Source: Streptomyces atriruber
GTDB taxonomy: Bacteria > Actinomycetota > Actinomycetes > Streptomycetales > Streptomycetaceae
DNA: 37,273 nucleotides
Assembly (NCBI RefSeq): GCF_001418325.1
Contig: NZ_LIPN01000038.1
Coordinates: 1 to 37,273 of the forward strand
Direction: 5' to 3'
The notes under the pieces are model-generated. The model was given only the letters and a program-made list of their open reading frames with translations. It was not told the origin of the DNA and did not search any database. Within the stretch, counting starts at the first letter, position 1, and the number at the start of each line of letters is the position of its first letter. Made by a program: the position numbers and the translations under genes. This document shows positions 22,547-29,331 of this stretch, piece after piece.

Positions 22547-24895
22547 TCACACGACCGCCCCCGTTCCCCGCTCCCTCCTCCTGCGCGCCTCCAGGGGGCT
22601 GCACCCGTCGGGCACCTCACCGGAGCGGCCCGAGCCGCCCGACCTGCCCGATCGCGAGGGCGGCGGCGCCGGATTGCGGTGTTCGAGCGCGACAGCGATC
22701 GGGACGGCCGTGAAGACGGTCGAGGCCATGCCGACCAGGACCCCGGCGATCAGCGCCAGCGAGAAGTCCGCGAGCGAGTCGCCGCCGAGCACCGCGAGGG
22801 CGGTCAGGATGAACAGCGCGCCCATGCCCGTGTTCACGGTCCGCGGCAGCGTCTGGACGACGGCGTGGTTGGCGGTGGCCGCCAGGTCGCCGCGCGGATT
22901 CCTGCGGCGCACCTCGCGCACGCGGTCGAAGACGACCACCGTGTCGTTGACCGAGTAGCCGATCACGGTGAGCAGGGCGGCGAGGAAGACGCTGTCGACG
23001 GGCTTGCCGAGCCAGGCGAACAGACCCACCACGAGCAGCACGTCGTGCACCATCGCCGACACGGCCGCCGCCGCGAGGGTCCAGCGGAAGCGCACGCTCA
23101 GATAGATCAGCTGGGCGGCGACGGCGATGCCGAGGGCGATGAGCGCCTTCTGGCGCAACTCGTTGCCGAGGCTCGGCCCGATCATCTCGTCGCGCTCGAC
23201 GGTGACCGTGCCGCCGGGCCCCTCAAGAGCCGTCTTGACCTCCTGCTGTTCGGCGTCGGTCAGCCGTTCCGTGCGCACGGTGATGTCACCGTCCCCGGAC
23301 TCCTGCACCACCGCGCGCGGGAAGCCCGCGTCGGCCACGGCGCCGCGGGCGGTGTCGGCGTCGACGGGTTTGCTGGTGCTGTACTCGACGAGGCGGCCGC
23401 CGGTGAACTCGACGCCGAACTCCAGACCGCGCAGCGCGATGCCCGCGATGGCCACGGCGACCAGCAGGCCGCTGGCGCCGAGCCAGCGGCGCCGGTGACG
23501 CACCAGGTTCGGCTTGCGGCGGGCCAGCCAGGTGCGGACGCGGCCCGTGGCGGCGATGCCCGTCAGGCCGGGCCGCTTGCGCACCAAGCCGCGGCCCACC
23601 GCGAAGTCGGCGAGGACGCGGGTGATGACCAGCGCGGTGACCATCGAGGCGAGGACGCCGATGGACAGGGTGATGCCGAATCCCTTGACCGGTCCGGTGG
23701 CGAAGAAGAACAGCAGTCCGGCGGCGAGCAGCGTCGTCACGTTCGAGTCGACGACCGCGCTCCACGCCTTCGCGAACCCGGTGCGGACGGGCTTCGCCAG
23801 GTCCGTGGACCTGCCGCCGAGGTACTCCTCCCGCGCGCGTTCGAAGACGAGCACGTTGGCGTCGACGGCCATGCCGATGGCCAGGACGAACCCGGCGAGC
23901 CCGGGCAGCGTGAGCGTCGCGCCGAGCGCGACCAGGGCGGCGTACGAGATCAGGCCGTACAGCGCCAGGGCGAAGGAGGCGAGCGCGCCCAAGAGCCGGT
24001 AGACGACGGTGATGAACAGCGCGGTCAGGGCGATGCCGATGATGGCGGCCGTGGTGCTCGCCTCGATGGCGTCGGCGCCGAGCGTCGGGCCGACGGTGCG
24101 CTGCTCGACGACGTCGACGGGCACCGGCAGCGCGCCGCCCTTGACGAGTGCGGCGAGGTCGCGGGCCTCGGTCTGGTCGAAGTCGCCGGTGATCTGGGTG
24201 CTGCCGCCGGTGATGCCGGTCTTGCAGACCACGCCCTGGTTGACGCCCGGCGCCGAGATGATCTTGTCGTCGAGGGTGATGGCGACGCGCCGTTCGGGGG
24301 AGTTCTGCGGCGCGCAGGCCGCGTCGCCGGTGATCCGCGCCCAGGTGTCGCCCGCCTCCTTGCGGAAGTCCAGGGAGACGATCCAGCCGGCGAGGGACTG
24401 CTGGTCGAGCGTCGCCTCGGCGTCCTTGACGCCCTGGCCGGTCAGCGCGGTGGGGCCGAGCGTGAGGTGGTTGCCCGGCCGCTCGGGGTCGGGCAGGGTC
24501 CGCGAGCCGTCGGCGGCGGGCTTCGTTGTGCCCTTCACGGCCGACTCCCCCGTCACGGGGTGGACGGTCAGCTGGGCGGTGCGGCCGATGACCTCGGCCG
24601 CCTTGCGCGGATCCTGGACGCCGGGGAGTTCGACGATGATGCGCTTCTCGCCGGAGCGTGCGATGCCGGGTTCGGACACGCCGAGCGCGTCGACGCGCTG
24701 CCGCAGGACTTCCAGGGCGCGGTCGGTGGACGCGGCGTCCGCCTTGGTGGTGGGTGAGTCCTTGGTCTCCAGGACGATCTGCGTGCCGCCCCGCAGATCG
24801 AGACCGAGGCGAGCGGATTGGGTGAGGGCGATGTAGAGGGAAAGAGCGACGGCCGCGAGCGCGACGATCGCCCGCCACAAGGGCGCGCGGGACAT
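22547..24895 (-). CDS. secDF: Fused SecD-SecF protein-export subunit
   Basis: A 782-residue membrane protein holding both accessory subunits of the Sec translocon. The SecD half has TM1 (about 8-27), GLDLRGGTQIVLE (33-37 is DLRGG), the large extracytoplasmic P1 region, then TM2-6 with TFVLAIGMAVDANVLVFER-type sequence. The SecF half starts about residue 470 with GLEFGVEFTGGRL (about 490-500) and ends with helices bearing SVNDTVVVFDRVRE. A Gly/Ser/Arg-rich tail of about 45 residues closes it. These subunits use the proton gradient to pull preproteins out. Streptomycetes normally also carry separate secD and secF genes by yajC, so this is likely a second, specialised copy. No yajC or ruvB lies nearby. 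Confidence 0.93.
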   Translation of the reverse strand: MSRAPLWRAIVALAAVALSLYIALTQSARLGLDLRGGTQIVLETKDSPTTKADAASTDRALEVLRQRVDALGVSEPGIARSGEKRIIVELPGVQDPRKAAEVIGRTAQLTVHPVTGESAVKGTTKPAADGSRTLPDPERPGNHLTLGPTALTGQGVKDAEATLDQQSLAGWIVSLDFRKEAGDTWARITGDAACAPQNSPERRVAITLDDKIISAPGVNQGVVCKTGITGGSTQITGDFDQTEARDLAALVKGGALPVPVDVVEQRTVGPTLGADAIEASTTAAIIGIALTALFITVVYRLLGALASFALALYGLISYAALVALGATLTLPGLAGFVLAIGMAVDANVLVFERAREEYLGGRSTDLAKPVRTGFAKAWSAVVDSNVTTLLAAGLLFFFATGPVKGFGITLSIGVLASMVTALVITRVLADFAVGRGLVRKRPGLTGIAATGRVRTWLARRKPNLVRHRRRWLGASGLLVAVAIAGIALRGLEFGVEFTGGRLVEYSTSKPVDADTARGAVADAGFPRAVVQESGDGDITVRTERLTDAEQQEVKTALEGPGGTVTVERDEMIGPSLGNELRQKALIALGIAVAAQLIYLSVRFRWTLAAAAVSAMVHDVLLVVGLFAWLGKPVDSVFLAALLTVIGYSVNDTVVVFDRVREVRRRNPRGDLAATANHAVVQTLPRTVNTGMGALFILTALAVLGGDSLADFSLALIAGVLVGMASTVFTAVPIAVALEHRNPAPPPSRSGRSGGSGRSGEVPDGCSPLEARRRRERGTGAVV

Positions 24896-24988
24896 GGGTT
24901 CTCCACGATGAGGGCAGGACGGAAGGACACGTGACCGGGCGCCGCGAACGCGGTGCGCCAGGTCAGGCGTCGGGAAGGGTCTGCGTGC

Positions 24989-25360
24989 TCATCGGTGGGG
25001 CGGGCCGCGCGGGGCGGCTGCCGCGCGGGGCCGCCGCGGCGGTGCGGGCGTGGTGGCGGGGCGGGCGTCGGGCCCGCCCCGGGCGCGGTGCGGCGCCGTG
25101 TCGACGGCCGTGCGCGGCGGTCCGGCCGGTTGTGGCCCGGGGATGTGGGCATCGGGCCGGTGCGCGACGGCGACGTGCAGCGCCGGGACGTCGTGCGGTC
25201 CGGCCTGCTTCTGCGCATGCGCCGCGGCGGTGTGGTGGGTGAGCGGTGCGTCGGCCGGTGTTCCGTACGCCGCGGCGGTGGGGACGAAGAGGGCGAGCAC
25301 GGTGACGACGAGGGAGACCGCGGACGCGGCCAGGCGCGCGGAACGGCTCTGCTGCGACAC
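24989..25360 (-). CDS. Small exported His/Pro-rich protein of unknown function
   Basis: A 123-residue protein from a GTG at 25360, with GGGGG 5 nt and GAGGGG 13 nt upstream. The N-terminus reads as a good Sec signal peptide: SQQSRSARLAASAVSLVVTVLALFVPTAAA with an A-x-A site at about 27-30. The mature part is disordered-looking, rich in His, Pro, Ala and Arg (LTHHTAAAHAQKQAGPHD, ALHVAVAHRPDAHIPGPQPAGPP), and ends in Arg/Pro runs. Histidine spacing could bind a transition metal, but no known motif is present. It lies 93 bp upstream of secDF on the same strand. The signal peptide is the main support for its reality; the C-terminal part could be a chance frame in G+C-rich DNA. Confidence 0.5.
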   Translation of the reverse strand: MSQQSRSARLAASAVSLVVTVLALFVPTAAAYGTPADAPLTHHTAAAHAQKQAGPHDVPALHVAVAHRPDAHIPGPQPAGPPRTAVDTAPHRARGGPDARPATTPAPPRRPRAAAAPRGPPHR

Positions 25361-25464
25361 GCGTGCCCCCGTCCCCTCGGCTCTGTGCTCCCCGGGTGCG
25401 CACGGCGTGGCCCCGCCCTGCTCAACGTACGGGACGCAGCGGTTCGTTCCGCTCCGTGTCCGGA

Positions 25465-25503
25465 ACATCAGGACGGCACATCAGTACGGCACATCAGGTG
25501 CCG
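25465..25503. repeat. Three 13-bp tandem units carrying stop codons
   Basis: Units at 25465-25477, 25478-25490 and 25491-25503 all start ACATCAG. On the minus strand each gives TGATGT-type sequence, so the LacI stop codon is repeated twice more at 13-bp steps, which puts a TGA in each of the three frames. Confidence 0.8.
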
Positions 25504-25506
25504 TAC
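25484..25506 (-). terminator. Stem-loop spanning the lacI stop codon
   Basis: Perfect 9-bp arms GTACGGCAC (25484-25492) and GTGCCGTAC (25498-25506) with a 5-nt loop. The stop codon (25494-25496) lies in the loop. This is the end of the mannoside operon, and a terminator or 3'-end-stabilising structure is likely. There is no T-run. Confidence 0.55.
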
Positions 25507-26633
25507 TCCACCAAGCTGGTGGGCACCACGATCTGGCGCGCTTCCCCGGTCGTGGCCCGGCCGCCCGCGGCCCCGCTGCCCCTGTCGTGCAGGCGGTCGT
25601 TGAGGAGGCGGCCCGCCGCGCGGCCGAGTTCGTCGCTGTCGTACGCGACGAGCGTGAGCGGCAGGCCGAGCGCGTCGGCCAGTTCGAAGTCGTCGAACCC
25701 GGCGAGGGCGACGCCCGCACCATCGACGCGCACCCCACCCGCGCCCCGCACGCCCACGCCCTTCGGGCCCACGTCCCGCAGCGCGCGGAACGCCCCTATC
25801 GTGTTGCGGTTGTTGGAACAGAACAGCGCGGTCGGCGGGTCGGGCAGCGCGAGGAGTTCGGCGGCGGCACGCGTGGCCTGGCGCGGTTCCGTCTGGCCCT
25901 GACGTACGAGGCGTGCGTCGACGGTGAGGCCCGCGGAGGTCAGGGCCGCCGCGTAGCCGCGGAGCCGTTCGGTGCCGGTGTGGACGGCGGGCGGTGAGCC
26001 GAGGAAGCCGATGCGCCGGTGGCCGCGCTCCAGGAGGCGGGCCGTCGCGTCGCGGGCGCCGCCGAAGTCGTCGACCAGGACGCAGTCCGCCGCGAAGCCC
26101 TCGGGCGGGCGGCTGGCGAGGACGACCGGCACGCCGCCGTCCACCGCCGCGGCGAGATGGCGCTGGTCGGCGCCGGCGGGGACCGCGATGATGCCGTCGA
26201 CGCGGCGGGCCACAAGGTCGGCCACCAGTTCCCGCTCGGCGTCGAGGTCCTGCCCGGTGTTGCCGATGACCGTCTTCAGACCGTGCTCGGCGACCACCGA
26301 GTCGACGCCGAGGGCGAGGCGTGAGTAGAAGGGGTTGGCGAGGTTGGTGACGACGAGGCCGACGAGGCCGGTGCCGCGGCCCAGCCTGAGACTACGGGCG
26401 ACCTCGTTGGGGCGGTAGCCGAGGGCGGTGGCCGCGGCCCGTACCCGCTCACGGGTGGCGGGCAGGACCTGCGGGTCGTCGCGCAGCACCCGGGAGGCGG
26501 TCATCGCACTGACTCCGGCGCGCTCGGCCACGTCCCGCAAGGTGGGCTGAGCACTCTTGGGATCGCGCGGCGGCCGACCACTGTGCGAGTCGTGCGGTGA
26601 CCGACCGCTCTGCGGGTCGTGCGGTCCGGGCAT
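25494..26633 (-). CDS. LacI-family regulator of the mannoside operon
   Basis: A 379-residue repressor. The LacI helix-turn-helix (TLRDVAERAGVSAMTASRVLRDDPQVLPATRERV, about 31-64) and hinge (YRPNEVARSLRLG) precede a sugar-binding-protein-like core (GLVGLVVTNLANPFYSRLALGVDSVV ... VLVDDFGGARDATARLLERGHRRIGFLG ... ALFCSNNRNTIGAFRAL ... ALAGFDDFELADALGLPLTLV). Two oddities are seen. The first 30 residues hold three 9-residue repeats (PHDPQSGRS, PHDSHSGRP, PRDPKSAQP). A Gly/Val-rich insertion (VGPKGVGVRGAGGVRVDGAG, near 25701-25780) precedes the AGFDD strand. ATG 26633 follows AAGGA at about 10 nt. It is last in the operon, 50 bp after the ROK gene, and probably binds the TGTTAGCGTTAACA site upstream of the binding-protein gene. 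Confidence 0.93.
   Translation of the reverse strand: MPGPHDPQSGRSPHDSHSGRPPRDPKSAQPTLRDVAERAGVSAMTASRVLRDDPQVLPATRERVRAAATALGYRPNEVARSLRLGRGTGLVGLVVTNLANPFYSRLALGVDSVVAEHGLKTVIGNTGQDLDAERELVADLVARRVDGIIAVPAGADQRHLAAAVDGGVPVVLASRPPEGFAADCVLVDDFGGARDATARLLERGHRRIGFLGSPPAVHTGTERLRGYAAALTSAGLTVDARLVRQGQTEPRQATRAAAELLALPDPPTALFCSNNRNTIGAFRALRDVGPKGVGVRGAGGVRVDGAGVALAGFDDFELADALGLPLTLVAYDSDELGRAAGRLLNDRLHDRGSGAAGGRATTGEARQIVVPTSLVEYGT
26544..26624 (-). repeat. Three 27-bp repeats in the lacI N-terminus
   Basis: Three imperfect 27-bp units encode PHDPQSGRS, PHDSHSGRP and PRDPKSAQP directly ahead of the DNA-binding domain. The first two also share the DNA word GTCGTGCGGT on the plus strand. Confidence 0.75.
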
Positions 26634-26661
26634 GGTGCGGACGTCCTTCCGTTCCGTTCGG

Positions 26662-26678
26662 CGCGCCGCCTCGGCGCG
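26662..26678. promoter_or_regulatory. Stem-loop between ROK and lacI genes
   Basis: CGCGCCG (26662-26668) and CGGCGCG (26672-26678) form a perfect 7-bp stem with a 3-nt loop in the 50-bp ROK-lacI gap. It could lower read-through into the regulator gene, keeping repressor levels below those of the enzymes. Confidence 0.35.
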
Positions 26679-26683
26679 GCGGT

Positions 26684-27580
26684 TCAGGACACGGCGGCCG
26701 CGTGCGCCGCGGCTCCGACGAGCGCCGCGTCCTCGCCGAGCCCGGCGGGACGCAGCGTGACGGGAGTATCCCGCAGCCCGGCGCGCAGCGCGGGGCGCAG
26801 CAGGTCCCACGAGGCGGCCATCGCGCCACCGACGACGAGAACGTCCGCCTCGAAGTCGCGCAGGTGCGGGGCGAGCACCGCGCCGAGGGTCGTGAAGGCC
26901 TCGTCGAGCACCCGCCGCGCACGCCGCTCCCCCGCCCGCGCCCGGTCCGCGACCTCGCTCACGTCCAGGTTCAGGGCCACGTCCGGGGACGCGTCCGCAC
27001 CGGCGTACCGCGCCAGGATCGCCCGCCTGGACACGGACTCCTCCAGTGGCCTGCCGCCCGCCTCGACGAGGTCGACGCGGCCCTGCGGCGGCACGCCGGG
27101 GCCTTCGTGCCGTACGCGACCGGCGACCATGAAGGCGGAGCCCACGCCCGTCCCGAGGGTGATGCCCACGCAGCGGTGCCGGCCGCGCGCCGCGCCCGCC
27201 CGCCACTCGCCGAGGAGGAAGGCGTGCGCGTCGTTGAGGAAGACCGCTTCCCCGGGGTGCGGCCACACCGCGTCGAGCAGCACTGCCCGTACGTCGATGC
27301 CGTACAGGTCGTCGAACTTGCCGACGCCCGCGAACCGGGCGATGCCCTTCTCGTGGTCGAAGGGGCCGGGGACCGCGACGCCCCACACCTGTCCGGCAGG
27401 CGCGTCCAGTTCACCGGCGCAGCGGACGAGTGCGCCGAGGACGTGTTCGGCGGTGCCCCGGGCGCGGACCGGTTGCCGCACCCTGCGCAGAACGGTCGCG
27501 GTGCCGGGGTCCGCCAGGGCCGCGGTGACGTGGGTGCCGCCGAGTTCGAGGACGGGCCTGCCCCGGCCCTGCGTTGTCAT
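26684..27580 (-). CDS. ROK-family sugar kinase, divergent (no zinc cysteines)
   Basis: A 298-residue ROK protein. The phosphate-binding start VLELGGTHVTAALAD (about 10-24, usual D-x-G-G-T changed to E-L-G-G-T), the catalytic Asp in FLNDAHAFLLGEW (Asp117) and the second phosphate loop GITLGTGVGSAF (about 139-150) are all present. The ROK signature with clustered cysteines (CGCGxxGCxE) is missing; in its place stands PQGRVDLVEAGGRPLEESVS. Without the helix-turn-helix it is an enzyme, not a repressor. The start ATG overlaps the stop of the isomerase gene (ATGA), so translation is coupled. The operon context suggests mannose or glucose as substrate, feeding the isomerase next to it. Confidence 0.88.
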   Translation of the reverse strand: MTTQGRGRPVLELGGTHVTAALADPGTATVLRRVRQPVRARGTAEHVLGALVRCAGELDAPAGQVWGVAVPGPFDHEKGIARFAGVGKFDDLYGIDVRAVLLDAVWPHPGEAVFLNDAHAFLLGEWRAGAARGRHRCVGITLGTGVGSAFMVAGRVRHEGPGVPPQGRVDLVEAGGRPLEESVSRRAILARYAGADASPDVALNLDVSEVADRARAGERRARRVLDEAFTTLGAVLAPHLRDFEADVLVVGGAMAASWDLLRPALRAGLRDTPVTLRPAGLGEDAALVGAAAHAAAVS

Positions 27581-29274
27581 GTGCGAACCAACGCCTTGAC
27601 GACTCTGACCGGGGACTCGCCGACCGCCGTGAGCCGGTAGGGGCCGACGGCCGCGGGCACCGTCAGCGTCTCCGCGCGGAAGAGCACGTGCCGCTCCCCC
27701 GCCGCCGTGTGCAGCACGACGCCCTCGCCCTCCACCGCGTTGAGGACGTGGAAGCGGCCTGCCGTGTCGTCGTCGACCGCGGCGCCCGCGTCGAGGGTGT
27801 GGCGCCGCACCTCGTAGAACATCTCGTCCAGCGCGCCAAGGAGCTCCTCGCACCAGCCCGGACCCGCGCGCAGCGTGCGCGGTTCCTGGACCAGGTCCCG
27901 GGCGACGGCGTCCCCCCGGCGTCCGGTCTCCAGGTTGGCGAGGCCGTGCTCGTAGGGGAGTTGGCGGGGGCGGCCGTCCGCGTCGGGGCGCAGCCAGTCG
28001 TAGAAGCGCAGGGAGTAGAGGTAGGGGGTGGCGCTGATCTCCAGGACGACGTTTCCGGCGCCGGAGGCGTGCGGGGTGCCCGCGGGGATCATGAAGAGGC
28101 GGCCCTGTTCGGCGGGGAACGTCAGGACGTGGTCCTCGGGGTCCATCGGGACCCCGTCGTGCGCGGCCTCCTCGATCTCCTTCCGGAAGAGCTCCAGGTC
28201 GATGTCCTCGCGCAGGCCGAGGAAGACGCGGCCCCCCGGGCCGCCCAGGGCCATGTAGTACGTCTCGTGCTGGGTGTAGGACCAGCCGAACCGCTCCTTC
28301 ATGTACTCCGCCTTGGGGTGGCAGTGCACGGAGAGGTTGCCGCCGTCCAGAGTGTCGAGGTAGTCGAAGCGGATCGGGAAGGAGGTGCCGAAGCGGGCGG
28401 CCACCTGCGGGCCGAGCACGGCTTCGGGATGCAGGACGCAGAGCAACTGGAAGGGTATTTCGGCCTGTTGGCCGGGGTGCGGGCCGATGAGGACGCCCGC
28501 CTCCGGGGCGATGAGTTCGTATCCGAGGGCGGTGTTGCGTGCCGCGGCGTCGAAGCCGAGGCGGCGTTGGGCCCAGCGCCCGCCCCAGGGCGTCGAGTTG
28601 AAGTAGGGGCGGGTCCGCACGGGCCTGCGGGTCAGGTCGGTGAGGGTGGCCCGCAGCCCGGCGCCGTCGATGTACGTGGGCCGTTCGGGGTCCTGTACGT
28701 CGAGCCAGGCGTCCAGCTGAGGGGCCAGGCCGTCCCGGTGCCGGTCCAGTACCGGCCAGTCGATGTAGAAGAGCCTCCTCAAACCCCCGTTCTCGGCGGG
28801 TAGCCCGAGGTTGCGGCCCGTGCCCGCGGTGATCGCCGCCTCGGCGTGGCGTTTGGGCAGGTCGGCGTACCAGAGCAGGTCGTGCGGCAGGAGCGAGGCG
28901 CCTGGACCGTGGACGAGGAGCACTTCGCGGCCCTGCGGCGGCGTCGGCCGCGGTAGGTCGTCGAAGAGGTCGCGCAGGGGCGTCTCGGCGAGCTTGGCGT
29001 AGTAGGGGTCCTCGGTGCCCTCGGCGGATTCGGTGCGGCGGCGCACCTCGGCGGGCGGGGCGTGGTGGGCGCGCAGGTCGAGGGTGCGCACGGTGGTGCC
29101 GCGCGCGGTCAGCTCCTCGGTGAGCCGCGCGGCGAGGTCGCCCCAGGCCGCGGTCGGCGGGCCGTCCACCGCGACGGTGGCGGGGCCCGGGGGCAGTTGC
29201 GCGGCGACGGCCTGCCAGCCGGTGGCGAGGACGGCCCCGGGCGCGGGGGCGTAGCGCGGGTCGAGCCGGTACAC
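27577..29274 (-). CDS. Mannose-6-phosphate isomerase-like protein fused to a degenerate kinase-like domain
   Basis: A 565-residue two-domain protein. The C-terminal part (about 270-565) is a class I mannose-6-phosphate isomerase-type cupin: SVHCHPKAEYMKERFGWSYTQHETYYMA holds zinc ligands, MIPAGTPHASG is the second cupin motif, and a closing beta domain follows. The N-terminal part (about 15-250) looks like a uridine-kinase/P-loop domain (TVAVDGPPTAAWGDLAARLTEEL, about 33-55; WYADLPKRHAEAAI; FYIDWPVLDRHRD). Its Walker A is ruined: the expected G-K-S/T reads W-G-D, so ATP binding is unlikely. It would convert mannose-6-phosphate to fructose-6-phosphate after the ROK kinase. ATG 29274 lies 57 bp after the mannosidase gene. 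Confidence 0.87.
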   Translation of the reverse strand: MYRLDPRYAPAPGAVLATGWQAVAAQLPPGPATVAVDGPPTAAWGDLAARLTEELTARGTTVRTLDLRAHHAPPAEVRRRTESAEGTEDPYYAKLAETPLRDLFDDLPRPTPPQGREVLLVHGPGASLLPHDLLWYADLPKRHAEAAITAGTGRNLGLPAENGGLRRLFYIDWPVLDRHRDGLAPQLDAWLDVQDPERPTYIDGAGLRATLTDLTRRPVRTRPYFNSTPWGGRWAQRRLGFDAAARNTALGYELIAPEAGVLIGPHPGQQAEIPFQLLCVLHPEAVLGPQVAARFGTSFPIRFDYLDTLDGGNLSVHCHPKAEYMKERFGWSYTQHETYYMALGGPGGRVFLGLREDIDLELFRKEIEEAAHDGVPMDPEDHVLTFPAEQGRLFMIPAGTPHASGAGNVVLEISATPYLYSLRFYDWLRPDADGRPRQLPYEHGLANLETGRRGDAVARDLVQEPRTLRAGPGWCEELLGALDEMFYEVRRHTLDAGAAVDDDTAGRFHVLNAVEGEGVVLHTAAGERHVLFRAETLTVPAAVGPYRLTAVGESPVRVVKALVRT

Positions 29275-29331
29275 ACGTTCTCCTTCGCGCGGGCGTACAA
29301 GGGCAACGCTCGGGGGCGGGTTTCCGGAATT

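Noticed and set aside
24936..24960. Hairpin-like G+C-rich sequence between secDF and the small exported gene
   Set aside because: Stem is interrupted and of a kind expected by chance at this G+C content, so it is not listed as a terminator.
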